A stretch of 64,000 nucleotides of DNA, taken from NCBI GenBank assembly GCA_031316255.1, contig JALDQW010000001.1, positions 1-64,000 on the forward strand, written 5' to 3'. The first letter of the stretch is position 1, and each line of letters opens with the position of its first letter. Shown piece by piece: positions 1 through 8,979 of the stretch. The position numbers and the translations under genes are program-made. The notes under the pieces were generated by a model. That model did not search any database, was not told where the DNA came from, and saw only the letters and a program-made list of their open reading frames with translations. This DNA is from Nitrosomonas sp. GTDB lineage: Bacteria; Pseudomonadota; Gammaproteobacteria; Burkholderiales; Nitrosomonadaceae.

Positions 1-450
1 GATACCGTATCACAGGCCATGAATTGTCCGGTTGTGGCAGCATTCGATTCAGGCAATCTCATATCGGTTGCAAAACTGTTGCGCGACAAGTATCCCAACA
101 AACCCATTGTTATTGCCGGTGATGACGATCAGCACCTGGTGGCACTCAACGGTAAAAACATCGGGCGGGAAAAAGCGCTGGAAGCTGCACAATCAGTCAA
201 CGGCGTTGCCGTGTTTCCGGTCTTCGCACTCAATGAGCAATCATCGCAGAAACTCAGTGATTTTAACGATCTGGCCAACAAGAGCACACTGGGAGTAGAA
301 GCCGTCAAACGACAGGTAGATGCTGGAATTGAGAAAGCGATTCCGAAACATACGATTCAAAAACACCAGTCTCAGCTTCAGCATGTAAAAACCCAAAACC
401 AGCAACAAACCGAAACAAAAGCAAAAACCCAGAAACGGGCCTTGGTTTAA
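1..450 (+). CDS. TraC-like plasmid primase, C-terminal Toprim domain (5' partial)
   Basis: The frame is open from the first base, so the gene starts upstream of the window. The visible 149 residues hold the second half of a Toprim domain: an AFDSGNL segment followed by IVIAGDDDQHL, the acidic motif that binds metal in primases and topoisomerases, then FNDLA. This pattern is typical of primase/helicase-like proteins carried by conjugative plasmids, which prime the incoming single strand in the recipient. The tail after about residue 105 is rich in Gln, Lys and Thr and is probably disordered. The next gene starts 20 bp downstream. The family call is firm; the full architecture cannot be seen. 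Confidence 0.75.
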   Translation, partial: DTVSQAMNCPVVAAFDSGNLISVAKLLRDKYPNKPIVIAGDDDQHLVALNGKNIGREKALEAAQSVNGVAVFPVFALNEQSSQKLSDFNDLANKSTLGVEAVKRQVDAGIEKAIPKHTIQKHQSQLQHVKTQNQQQTETKAKTQKRALV

Positions 451-470
451 TACTGACAGGAGGATTAATC

Positions 471-996
471 ATGCGTGCCAATCAACAAGCTATTCCGGTA
501 AATCAAACCAGATCCAATACAGGTGATCCCTATGACAACATTGAAACTCGTCCCGATACCAGCGAAGCACAAAAAGAAACTGGCAAAAATGCCTATATCG
601 AACTGCTCGAATCTCAAGCTCGATGGGCAGGTGGCGCGATACTGGGTTGTAATTTCCCGAAAGACTTCAAAGAACAAGGTGGAATCACGCTCTTAAACCG
701 GCAAATCAAATCCGCCCATGAACTTGCCGTAATGGCGCAGATTCTTCGCGATCCGCGCTTTGAAACACTACGCATATTTTATACACGCAGAAACCGCATC
801 ATCCACCACACGGCCATCAGTTCATGATTGCCAGGAAGGTGTATCTGGAAAAAATTAACAGTGCAGATTATCATCTGGGCGATTGGGTTAATAATACCCG
901 ATTTAAAAGAATACAGGCCGATGGCTACTGCATAATCACTCCTCGGGGAACACCGTCGCATTCCGTAAGGATGAGCGATTTACATCTGTAAATTAG
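471..996 (+). pseudogene. RadC-like JAB-domain protein, broken
   Basis: A good ribosome site (AGGAGG) precedes the ATG at 471. The frame runs 118 codons to HTAISS and hits TGA at 825 where the family usually has Arg (CGA to TGA would do it), followed in frame by LPG. Similarity then continues in a second frame (GDWVNNTRFKRIQADGY) and in a third at 931-951, which reads HNHSSGN, the metal-binding HNHPSG signature of RadC/JAB proteins. One nonsense codon and two frame changes make a functional product unlikely. Such RadC homologues are common next to plasmid primases; their role is unknown. Confidence 0.7.
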
Positions 997-1037
997 CATT
1001 AAAAACTGCCCATCTGATTTAATTGGTTTTTTATACA

Positions 1038-1130
1038 TTATTTCCGATATTTAAAACGGTAGGAATCTTTACCAGTTTTCAAGATATCATGTTGATGTGT
1101 AATGCGAGCCAACAATGCAGTGGTTATTCG
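1038..1130 (-). pseudogene. IstB remnant (IS21-family helper ATPase, last ~30 codons)
   Basis: Minus-strand translation gives RITTALLARITHQHDILKTG followed by KDSYRFKYRK and a stop. This is the typical C-terminus of an IS21-family IstB protein (helix, then an ETGxDSxRFK-like end). Nothing recognisable as IstB remains upstream. It differs from the IstB at 54675-55433, so it comes from another IS21-type element. Confidence 0.55.
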
Positions 1131-1222
1131 CGCATTACCAGAAACCTGCAATTTCAGGTTGGAAAATCAAGTAAAACTCCTCTAAATTGCCTGAAAATAG
1201 TGCAGATGACGGAGTTTCATTC

Positions 1223-2242
1223 TTAGTTACCTATGCCTGTCGAGCCACCTGTCTGAACCAGAGCCATCCGCGGAATCCATCGAACGTATATAGGCAGAAA
1301 ACAAAGCTCGATGATCGTTTGCATCAAGATGACCGCTGGAAGTATCGGTACGCCGCCAGGTATAGCGAAGGCAAGTGGCAAGATGACGAGAGAGTTCCGA
1401 TACGAAGAGGAAAATGACACGGCACACACGGACGTCGACTCAAGCCGAAATCCACGCGCAATCAAATACCCCATCACAGGAGCTACGATGGCAAAAGACA
1501 GATAGATTGGTACAGCGCGCAAAGCGGAGCTTTGTGCTAATCCGATCTGTGGCGTAACAGAAGCCAGGACAACAAAGAGCACAAGTGCGGTTGCAGGAAC
1601 CGGGAGGATGTTGACATAATAGCAGAGCGCATGCCGTGGTCGAAAGAATGTTTGAATCACTCCAGCCAGAATCAGTGGTGCGACGATCAACCAACAGAAG
1701 GCATGAAGGAAAGGGTCGGGGTCGACGAGTTGCGATACATCACCACTCAATATCAATTGCAGGTAGACGGGCAACAATAATATCTGAAATACAAGGAGAA
1801 TCGGCGTCATCGCCAAAAGTAGGCGTGCGTTCCCTCGACCGAGATGAGTAAATGTGATCACGTAGTCGATGCAAGGTGTTAGAAGGACGAACAGAACCGC
1901 TAAGTGAAGCATTGGATCGTTTGGAAGTAATTGCACCAATCCGGCAACAACCACAGGTATGGCGACGAAATTGGTCACGACTAGCGCTCCAATGAACCGC
2001 ACGTTGCGCAACGCGACTCCAATCTCAGCGAGCGGTGTTTGCAGGAAGGTCGCAAATAGCATCACGGCCAAAGCGGGATTGATTGCTGTTTCGATAGATG
2101 CCGAGCCGGAAACTATTATACCTAGTAGTGCGCCACTCGCAATGGCCAGGAAATAAATCAAAACTTGGTGCTCTTCAAGTGAGGCTCTTACGTTTTTCAT
2201 TCTGAGAAATACCTTATTATGGTAGAGATCGATAACACTCAC
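1223..2242 (-). CDS. ACR3/BASS-family efflux transporter (arsenic-resistance-like)
   Basis: A 339-residue, very hydrophobic protein with about ten predicted membrane segments, belonging to the bile acid:sodium symporter/ACR3 superfamily. The segment FVLLTPCIDYVITFTHLGRG (about residues 119-138) matches the position of the conserved Cys-containing segment of ACR3 arsenite exporters, supporting efflux of arsenite or a related oxyanion across the inner membrane. No arsR or arsC lies beside it, so the substrate is inference. The annotated start is GTG; an ATG at 2198-2200 (MKNVRASLEEHQ) is an equally plausible start. An IS4-type element ends 73 bp upstream and may have displaced the native promoter. 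Confidence 0.7.
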   Translation of the reverse strand: MSVIDLYHNKVFLRMKNVRASLEEHQVLIYFLAIASGALLGIIVSGSASIETAINPALAVMLFATFLQTPLAEIGVALRNVRFIGALVVTNFVAIPVVVAGLVQLLPNDPMLHLAVLFVLLTPCIDYVITFTHLGRGNARLLLAMTPILLVFQILLLPVYLQLILSGDVSQLVDPDPFLHAFCWLIVAPLILAGVIQTFFRPRHALCYYVNILPVPATALVLFVVLASVTPQIGLAQSSALRAVPIYLSFAIVAPVMGYLIARGFRLESTSVCAVSFSSSYRNSLVILPLAFAIPGGVPILPAVILMQTIIELCFLPIYVRWIPRMALVQTGGSTGIGN

Positions 2243-2314
2243 ACTACACTGTTCCGCAGATTGGGCGAGAAGTAGTCATAGATTTTAATAAGAGTGTGCG
2301 ATTCTATCGGAACT

Positions 2315-3595
2315 CACTGCTGTCCCGTTAACTTTTGCTTTCAAAACAATGTTGGTTGATTATCTAGTGGGTAACGATCAATAGGAAGGTCGCCTCGCAG
2401 CAGTGCCATGAGATCGCGCTTTTCAAAAAGATTGAGCTGCAATAATCGTAGTATTTGTTGCATACTGATATGAATTTTTGACTGAAATTTGATAAACGCG
2501 ATCAGTAAATAGACACATAATGCGATCCAGATTTGAGTCATAACTGCATTTTTGCTGGTTCCTACAAACGATTTGATTTTAAGGTTCTGTTTGATCCATT
2601 TGAAGAAAAGCTCCACCTGCCAGCTCGCCTTATAGACATCGGCAATGGTTTTGGCCGCCAGTTTGAAATGATTCGTCAGAAAAATATATTGCTTGCCGGT
2701 ATCGATATCTCGATAGACGATGCGGCGTAATGGAATCGGACATTTTTTCACGGCATTATTAGCGGTAAACATTATCGTCTGATCGCTGATTATTCCTTTG
2801 TTTTTCTGTACAGCTTGGTACTCAATCACTTTATAGCAGGCATTTGATTTAAGGCGGGTAACAAAATATATGCCTTTGTTTGTCAACTGGTTAAACCAAG
2901 CGTAATCCATGTAGCCTCTATCCATTGCCATGATACTGCCAGTTGGAAATGCCAGTGTGCGTCCAACTTCAATATCAGTTGCTTTTCCATCCGTGTTTAC
3001 GGCAAATTCAGGCAAATAACCGCTGTGATTGAGGCCGACATGCAATTTGATAGCCCCTTTCGTAGTTCGAAAATCAGTCCAAGGAAAAGCAGACAGGCAC
3101 AGATCAATCGTAGAGGCATCCAACGAGTAAAGGGCGTTCTTGAAACAGAACTTGTGGCCAGGCGTCAGATGTTGACAATGGCGCAACAACTTTCCAAACA
3201 ACGCTTCATGCAAGCTATAGGGCTTGTTTTCATTCATGCGCGCAAGGTTCGAGCGTGTTAGCTTTGCGCTGCCAAGATGATACAGACGGTGTGCCTGCGC
3301 ATTCACGTTCCCTACGATATCACGCAAACTGATACGGCACAGATAACTGTGCCATCACCATGACTACAAACTGGGACCAACGGGTAGCGGTACGAAAAGA
3401 TCGCCCCGCATGATGGTGGTTTGCCAAAGACTCAAATTCATGTCTCGAAACAAATTTTAGAATTTGGGAGAGGATTGTATTACAATGTGCCACGGCCTGA
3501 TTCTCCAATCTTATTCAATAAGTTATCGTAAATCCTATTGTAACAATTTTGGCCGAATCGGGCCTCCTCATTTGTCAGTTAGCGGGACAGCAGTG
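2315..3595 (-). mobile_element. IS4-family insertion sequence with frameshifted transposase
   Basis: Terminal inverted repeats of 19 bp with one mismatch are visible: CACTGCTGTCCCGTTAACT at 2315-2333, and the complement of 3577-3595. They are flanked by 9-bp direct repeats with one mismatch (ATCGGAACT 2306-2314; ATCAGAACT 3596-3604), consistent with a target duplication. Length is 1281 bp with one transposase gene. The mutated repeat and the frameshift suggest an old, probably immobile insertion. Confidence 0.85.
2341..3508 (-). pseudogene. IS4-family DDE transposase, one frameshift
   Basis: The N-terminal part (3320-3508, with TRWSQFVVMVMAQLS) and the main part (2341-3327, starting in SLRDIVGN) belong to one reading frame separated by a 1-nt shift near 3333-3345. 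The main part carries the DDE core, with SLDASTIDL, AMDRGYMDY and the IS4 signature Y-x2-W-x2-E-x6-K (YKASWQVELFFKWIK). The full protein would be about 385 residues, normal for the family. With the shift it is unlikely to make active transposase unless recoded. Confidence 0.8.
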
Positions 3596-3705
3596 ATCAG
3601 AACTAGTAACTCTCGTTCTTGCAAGTCAAGTGTCAGATCAAGTCTAAACTAAAATACTTCATGATGTCCGATCACTTCTTTACATAGAAAACACATAGCT
3701 GTTAA

Positions 3706-3780
3706 CACCAAGCGACTTTTTCGTATCTTAATTACCAAGCGATTCTGTCGTAATCGCTAATTACCAAGGGAAACTGTCGG
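3706..3780. repeat. Three spaced repeats, ACCAAGsGA...TCG type
   Basis: The core ACCAAG occurs at 3707, 3734 and 3763 (spacing 27 and 29 bp), each followed about 9 bp later by TTCG or GTCG; the last two share AATTACCAAG and CTGTCG. Directly repeated end sites like this are typical of transposase-binding arrays. They lie just upstream of a fragment that looks like a transposase N-terminus, so they may be one end of a lost element. A similar stretch, TAACACCAAGTGATCGG, lies at about 60110-60126. Confidence 0.4.
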
Positions 3781-3792
3781 TCTCTTTTTTAC

Positions 3793-3984
3793 ATGTTTGT
3801 TAGTGTTCTTTTTTTGAATACTGGAGGCATGTTGAGGATGATTGTGATGGATTCTAAAGCTCAACTCACCGTTGAAATAATTGCTAAAATTGTTGAAGGC
3901 AGAATAACAATTGCTAATGGTGCTAAATTACTCAGTAAGTGTCAACGCATAGCATATATTTGCCTATCCAAAATGAATGCATAA
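3793..3984 (+). pseudogene. Transposase-like HTH N-terminal fragment
   Basis: The short reading frame contains MDSKAQLTVEIIAKIVEGRI followed by TIANGAKLLSKC, which looks like the N-terminal helix-turn-helix of a DDE transposase. Similarity is lost after about 40 codons and the frame ends at codon 63, so this is at best a truncated remnant. It sits directly after the ACCAAG repeats, as expected for the end of a transposon. The family is not recognised. Confidence 0.35.
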
Positions 3985-4043
3985 ACATATGCATCGTGCC
4001 CAGTCGTAGCTAAAAAAGTCCCAAATCAGATTCAGCGTGAAAC

Positions 4044-4073
4044 AAAAAAAGCCCCCAATCTGAAGGCTTTTGA
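4044..4073 (-). terminator. Rho-independent terminator for the 4106-5170 gene
   Basis: Read on the minus strand, AAAAGCC, a short loop and GGGGGCTTTTTTT form a GC-rich stem with a U tract, about 35 bp after the stop codon of the beta-propeller gene. Confidence 0.7.
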
Positions 4074-4105
4074 TGATATTTTAAACTCGGTATTGGATAA
4101 CGATA

Positions 4106-5170
4106 TCAGTCTACGGGCGTTACTGTCTTGCTGTTAAGTAGCAAATTTGGCGGTGGGCCGATCGGCTCAAAGTTTCTTAATAGCGGAACATCGTCCTTGT
4201 AAATCCAGCGAATATCCATATCGTAAGTACCGTACGGACCCCAACTGCCGGTAAATTTCTTGCCATCCGGAGTAAATGTCCAACACATATCCTCGCCACC
4301 TGTATTGATGGTGTCGCCAAGGTTTGTCGGTTCCTGCCATTCGCCATTTTCATCTTGATGCGAAATCCACATATCATGTCCGCCTCGGGAACCTAGATCA
4401 GTCCGCATACTGGTAATGACCAAACTCTTGCCATCCTTCGATAATCCGGTCCAGTGCATATGATCCCGTTGAGGGGAGTTGATTTTCGTGCCTAAACTTA
4501 CGGGCTTTTGCCATACACCATCTTTTTTTTCAACTTTCCAGATATCGCTGTCCTCCGTTACACCCGGTTGATTATAATTAAAGTAAATCAAACTGTCGGA
4601 GACAATTATCGGACAATGCTCTTCCCCGGTCGACGTGTTGATGTTTGGTAGTTCCGGCACATCATTCCAGTTTTTAGCGGACTGCCAGATACCATCGACT
4701 TTCTGAACCACGTAGAGATCGCCTGACAGAATATTACCTGGTTCATATCGCGTGAAATAAATAACATTGCCGTCATCCGAAAAACTCGGTTCCAATTCCC
4801 AGGCAGAAGTATTGATGTTCGGTCCTACAGTCGGATCAATGCCCGGCCCCAGATGAATTGGTGGTTGCCAGGTATCGTTTTCATAGTGGGACATCCAGAT
4901 ATCAAAGTTATAAGGATTGCCGGGCGACTCGATACTGCCTTCCCGGGTAGATACAAAAATGGCTGTCTTACCGTCCGAACTGTAGGTGATTTCGAGTTCT
5001 GCGCCGGGCGAGTTAATCGGTTCTCCCATACTTTGTGTGACACGCGGCGCCTCTGTAACTGCTCCAGCGCTTGATCCGTGCATACCCGGCATTGCGTAAG
5101 AGACGTTATTGATCAGAATAGCTACTAGTGCAACAAAGCTTATTTCCAAAAAAATAAGTTTATCTTTCAT
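4106..5170 (-). CDS. Secreted PD40/TolB-like beta-propeller protein
   Basis: A 354-residue protein with an N-terminal hydrophobic segment (about residues 5-26, ending near SYA) that looks like a signal peptide. The rest is a series of blades of the form SSDGKTAIFVS, SDDGNVIYFTR, SKDGKSLVITS and FTPDGKKFTGS, alternating with DIWM/DLYV strands, the WD40-like PD40 pattern of TolB-related propellers. It is probably periplasmic or extracellular. No catalytic domain is seen, so its role is unknown; binding of ligands or cell-wall components is typical of the fold. It is followed by a terminator and appears monocistronic. Confidence 0.7.
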   Translation of the reverse strand: MKDKLIFLEISFVALVAILINNVSYAMPGMHGSSAGAVTEAPRVTQSMGEPINSPGAELEITYSSDGKTAIFVSTREGSIESPGNPYNFDIWMSHYENDTWQPPIHLGPGIDPTVGPNINTSAWELEPSFSDDGNVIYFTRYEPGNILSGDLYVVQKVDGIWQSAKNWNDVPELPNINTSTGEEHCPIIVSDSLIYFNYNQPGVTEDSDIWKVEKKDGVWQKPVSLGTKINSPQRDHMHWTGLSKDGKSLVITSMRTDLGSRGGHDMWISHQDENGEWQEPTNLGDTINTGGEDMCWTFTPDGKKFTGSWGPYGTYDMDIRWIYKDDVPLLRNFEPIGPPPNLLLNSKTVTPVD

Positions 5171-5398
5171 ATCAATTTTCCTTTTTTGATAAATACAGTT
5201 TACTTACCATTACTTCTGACGACGTTAATCATATTGCTTGATTTGCAATTGAAATTCGTGATGCATTGACTATTCTTACGATATTTAATGCAACAGTGCA
5301 GTTTCAAGCGCAGTTTAAAGTAGACACGAGTACATTATGGATTCATACCGTCATAACATATCGCCATAATCAAATTAATGTTCTCGAGAATATTTTTC

Positions 5399-6193
5399 CT
5401 ATGTTTTTTCCGCTTCAAATAATATTGCTTGCATCGGATAGCGAGTAGGGTTTGATCCATATTTTTTTATTAAGGCTTCTGCAAATGTTTCGACTATCTT
5501 CTCAGGATCAGTGCCGCCACGCTCTCTTATTTCAAAGATGACAGGACTGAATATCAATCCACGCGCGAAGGCCAAAACGTCCGGAATTTCGTGTTCTCGT
5601 TGCTGAATGGAAATCACTATACGTTCAAAGCCTGAACGAATGAGCATCTCTTTGATAGGGTCGATTTCATGACAGGACACGGGATCAAACAGGAATTTGG
5701 GCGTGTCCGACGGAAAGAATTGTTTGAGAACTTCAAAACTTAAACTGGCAAATGGATTATAATGTTCCGAATCCCAGACATTAAACAGGTAGCGTCCCCC
5801 ATGTCTTAACGTTCGATACGTTTCACGAAAAGCTGATGCTTTATCAAAGAACATCACCCCAAACTGACAGACGATTGCATCGAACATTTCATCTTTAAAT
5901 GGTAGCTCAGTAGCGTCAGCGTTTTGAAATGTTACCTGCTCATGAGGATGGAATTTTTTCCGAGCAACATCCAACATGGATTCACTAATATCGATTGCAG
6001 TCAATTGTGTGTCCTGGGCGAGGACATTACGTAATTTACGAGTCACTATACCCGTACCAGCAGCAACTTCGAGTACATCTCGGAGTGCTCTTTCTGCGGT
6101 ACGCCGTGCAATTTCATATCCATAGTGTTCGAACAAAACTGGACCAATATTTTGATCATAAGGAATTGCGACATCACCAACATAGCCAGCCAT
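5399..6193 (-). CDS. Class I SAM-dependent methyltransferase
   Basis: A 264-residue protein with the class I Rossmann motifs: VLEVAAGTGIVT (motif I, about residues 40-51), LTAIDISESML (acidic end of beta 2, about 63-73), NADATELPF (motif III region) and FDAIVCQFGVMFF (motif IV, about 103-115). It resembles the UbiE/Methyltransf_11 group acting on small molecules or lipids. The substrate cannot be read from sequence. It lies on the same strand as the membrane protein, TetR and monooxygenase genes upstream but is separated from them by about 100 bp. Confidence 0.8.
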   Translation of the reverse strand: MAGYVGDVAIPYDQNIGPVLFEHYGYEIARRTAERALRDVLEVAAGTGIVTRKLRNVLAQDTQLTAIDISESMLDVARKKFHPHEQVTFQNADATELPFKDEMFDAIVCQFGVMFFDKASAFRETYRTLRHGGRYLFNVWDSEHYNPFASLSFEVLKQFFPSDTPKFLFDPVSCHEIDPIKEMLIRSGFERIVISIQQREHEIPDVLAFARGLIFSPVIFEIRERGGTDPEKIVETFAEALIKKYGSNPTRYPMQAILFEAEKT

Positions 6194-6300
6194 TGAATTC
6201 TCCAGTAAATTTTAATTACAAAGATAAAAACCAGATTTGATTATCTATCTGGGTTCAATTATCAATATCTAAATAGCGCGATATGTTATTACTAGAAAAA

Positions 6301-6933
6301 TTAATCGAGTATTCGTCTGAGGTTATAGAAAAATGCCGCTACTGCGCCCAGCAAAAGCAAAGGCCAGAACTGAACGAAAGGCTCATACCATTTCGTGCCG
6401 ACCGTAATCGGGATTTCCAGCATGAAATCAGTTCGGTGTTCGTCTACCCCTGTGAGACGTATGAAATATTCCCCTAGTTCATTGATGTGGATGTCCTGAT
6501 AAATAATGCCGGATTGATAATTTTGGGCGGGAATCGACAGCAGTTCCTGCTCTGACACTCCATCGGTTTCCTTAAACAGGCTGAGTGCTACATGTTGTTC
6601 GCGCATAGATATGGGATGCAGCAGATCTATTGTAATACTAAGCAGGCCCGGACTTGGCACCTTGCCACACAGAACGGGAACGGACATCGCGCTCAGCGCA
6701 TCAGTCGGTATCTCGTAATCATGGGGAATAAAATAAGCTGAATAGCCGATCAACAATGTATCGGATGCGATCGTACAGGTACCACCACGAAAACCCTTGG
6801 GATAAGTTTCTGACATATCCCCTTGGGAACTTACGTGAAACTGCATACCAATTACAACGATACTCATTAACATTACCATAATAATTAAGAGGCGTTGTCT
6901 ATGTACCGAGAAATTCTGCCAGATTTTGGTCAT
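6301..6933 (-). CDS. Hypothetical membrane-anchored protein
   Basis: A 210-residue protein not recognised as a known family. Residues about 14-32 form one hydrophobic helix and about 190-204 (LLLLGAVAAFFY) a second, leaving a 150-residue domain between them that is presumably periplasmic and contains two Cys (CTI and VLCGK). The middle has an immunoglobulin-like strand pattern (LLSITIDLLHP, GEYFIRLTGVDE, DFMLEIPITV). It lies 98 bp downstream of a TetR gene and may be controlled by it. Confidence 0.55.
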   Translation of the reverse strand: MTKIWQNFSVHRQRLLIIMVMLMSIVVIGMQFHVSSQGDMSETYPKGFRGGTCTIASDTLLIGYSAYFIPHDYEIPTDALSAMSVPVLCGKVPSPGLLSITIDLLHPISMREQHVALSLFKETDGVSEQELLSIPAQNYQSGIIYQDIHINELGEYFIRLTGVDEHRTDFMLEIPITVGTKWYEPFVQFWPLLLLGAVAAFFYNLRRILD

Positions 6934-7031
6934 TTTTACTCCCTTGAATTATTCCAAATAATCATAAGGTCGACATACCTTGTCAATCTTGTTTGCCTTC
7001 ACTTCTGTATTTTTGCTATAAAAATACAGAT

Positions 7032-7601
7032 TCATTTTGTATTGTTCAGAATATCCTCTGCAGCCATGCGGCCTATGCGCGCAATGTCGCTATTTCCGGT
7101 AACCATCGCCGTCACGATGGCGCCATCGATCAGCAGATTTAGCTTTTCCGTTACCGTCTGCGGATCCTCCACACCACATTCCGCAACCATTGTCTGAAAT
7201 CTGGCGCTGATTTTCTCCCTATAGCTATTGGCAACTTCTTGTACCCAGCCATTGCTCTTTTCATGTTCAGCCACAGCATTGATAAATACACAACCATAGA
7301 AATCTTCACTGTCGAACCAGTCTCGCATCAAGTCGAACAGTGCCAGAATACGGTCGACCGAAGAACACTTCATTGCTGGAAGCTCAGAATCGAACCAGCG
7401 GAACCATATCTCTGCTTCCGCCTCAAATACGGCCTTTAGCAAATTTTCCTTCGAACCGTAGTGGGTATAGAGGCTACGCCGGGAAACTCCTGATTCTTCG
7501 ATGATTTTGGCAATCCCCGTGGCATGAATGCCCATGCGGCAAAACAAACGGCGCGCCGTCAGCAGTATTTTTTCCTCTACAGAAATCTTTTCAGACACCA
7601 T
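7032..7601 (-). CDS. TetR/AcrR-family transcriptional regulator
   Basis: The N-terminal domain is a classic TetR helix-turn-helix: ILLTARRLFCRMGIHATGIA followed by KIIEESGVSRRSLYTHYGSKENLL (about residues 10-55). The C-terminal half is the variable ligand-binding domain. I chose the ATG at 7601 (MVSEKISVEEK), since an upstream in-frame ATG at 7652 would add 17 residues unlike the family. A 13-bp palindrome lies 72 bp upstream and is a candidate operator. The monooxygenase gene 100 bp upstream on the same strand is the obvious candidate for co-regulation. Confidence 0.85.
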   Translation of the reverse strand: MVSEKISVEEKILLTARRLFCRMGIHATGIAKIIEESGVSRRSLYTHYGSKENLLKAVFEAEAEIWFRWFDSELPAMKCSSVDRILALFDLMRDWFDSEDFYGCVFINAVAEHEKSNGWVQEVANSYREKISARFQTMVAECGVEDPQTVTEKLNLLIDGAIVTAMVTGNSDIARIGRMAAEDILNNTK

Positions 7602-7672
7602 TTTTAAGCTAATCGAGCATAATAATATTGGTTTCCAAACTAATAGAACCATGAATTCTTAACCATTGAAGT

Positions 7673-7685
7673 AAGTGATTCACTT
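7673..7685. promoter_or_regulatory. Palindromic operator candidate upstream of tetR
   Basis: AAGTGATTCACTT is a perfect 13-bp odd palindrome nested inside the imperfect repeat TTGAAGT...ACTTCAA (7666-7688). It lies between the monooxygenase stop and the TetR start, where an autoregulatory TetR dimer would bind. Confidence 0.4.
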
Positions 7686-7702
7686 CAAATCCAATTGTCA
7701 CC

Positions 7703-8887
7703 CTACTTCACTCCTAGTTGCCTCCTGATCTTTCTGGCAATTCTGCCAGCTTCGATACGAATTTCCCGCAATTGCCCACTAAGAGGGTTGATTTGACCTA
7801 TAAAATAAAGGCGAGGCGCTTCTTTAAATTCCTGATCACCGGAAATTTTGGACCTGCCCCTCTCGTCAACAATTCCATGTATCTGAACAAGTTCACGGAT
7901 TCCGGTATGAAAACCGGTTCCAGCAACAATCACATCTGGCTCCAGCGTCGTCATGGTATTATCATTGTTCCGTGCTGCTCTAACGGTGTTCAGAACATGT
8001 ACTGTTCGCCCTGAAATTTTCTGTATCGATCCGACAATTTTGATCCGGCCAGCACGGATATCATCTGCGAAAGGCCCGTATAAAATCGGTACTACGTTAT
8101 TTATAGCGTATTGCTTAGTAAGGGACATGACCGGATAGGGTAAGCCATACGGTGTCAAATCACCTACCATCCAGCGTTGCAGGAAATTCAACAAAGTGTC
8201 TACCAGTCTATCCGGTAAATATCTTAACCATATTCCTATCCCTACGATCGGAATACCACAAATACTTTTGGGTAGAAGGTATGGAGCTGTTCTAACAGAC
8301 ATTGTTACCGAACTTGCGTGTTCAGTCAGCCTACTGGCAATTTCAGCCGCGGAATTGCCGCTACCGATTACTAGCACACGCTTTCCTGCATAGTCCTGCG
8401 CCCGTTTGAATTTTGAAGAATGAATGATTTTTCCTGGAAAGGTTTCTTTCCCTATCCATTCGGGAATCACCGGAATGCGACAAGTGCCAATCGCCATAAC
8501 AATTGCACGTGACTCAAATTGCCGATTATCATCGCTGGTGACCAGCCAGATATCATGGCTACGATCATAGTCGACTCTATCGATTTTAATTCCAGTCTGT
8601 ACGGTAAAACCACCTCGGGCAGGAAAAGTTTCGAGTAGATGCACGACCTCTTCGCGCGTAGGCCATGCTCCGGCAGACCGCGGAAATTTACTGCCAGGTA
8701 ATCCCGAAAAGAAACGGCCCGTGTTGAGGCGCAGACCATCATAATGATTGCGCCAGACATCACCTACAGCGGGAGTGCGTTCCAATACCAAGGGCGTTAG
8801 CCCCACTTTTGTCAATTCATATGCCGCCGATAATCCTGCCGGACCTGCACCGATTACTGTCACATCATAAGCATTGCTGATTTTCAT
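7703..8887 (-). CDS. FAD/NADPH-dependent flavin monooxygenase
   Basis: A 394-residue oxidoreductase with two dinucleotide-binding folds. The FAD fingerprint VIGAGPAGLSAAYEL lies at about residues 11-25 and ends in an acidic LVLER; the NADPH fingerprint VLVIGSGNSAAEIA at about 169-182. It resembles class B flavoprotein monooxygenases and YhhX/CzcO-like reductases that oxygenate S- or N-containing or carbonyl compounds in the cytoplasm. The substrate is unknown. The OsmC gene starts 93 bp upstream on the same strand, so the two may share a transcript. Confidence 0.8.
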   Translation of the reverse strand: MKISNAYDVTVIGAGPAGLSAAYELTKVGLTPLVLERTPAVGDVWRNHYDGLRLNTGRFFSGLPGSKFPRSAGAWPTREEVVHLLETFPARGGFTVQTGIKIDRVDYDRSHDIWLVTSDDNRQFESRAIVMAIGTCRIPVIPEWIGKETFPGKIIHSSKFKRAQDYAGKRVLVIGSGNSAAEIASRLTEHASSVTMSVRTAPYLLPKSICGIPIVGIGIWLRYLPDRLVDTLLNFLQRWMVGDLTPYGLPYPVMSLTKQYAINNVVPILYGPFADDIRAGRIKIVGSIQKISGRTVHVLNTVRAARNNDNTMTTLEPDVIVAGTGFHTGIRELVQIHGIVDERGRSKISGDQEFKEAPRLYFIGQINPLSGQLREIRIEAGRIARKIRRQLGVK

Positions 8888-8979
8888 TTTTTCCTTTCAC
8901 ATCTTCGATCAGGGGCACTAATTGATTTATATGTTCTGAAGGATTGCCCTAATTAATAATAGATTCCCTGTTATGAAGA

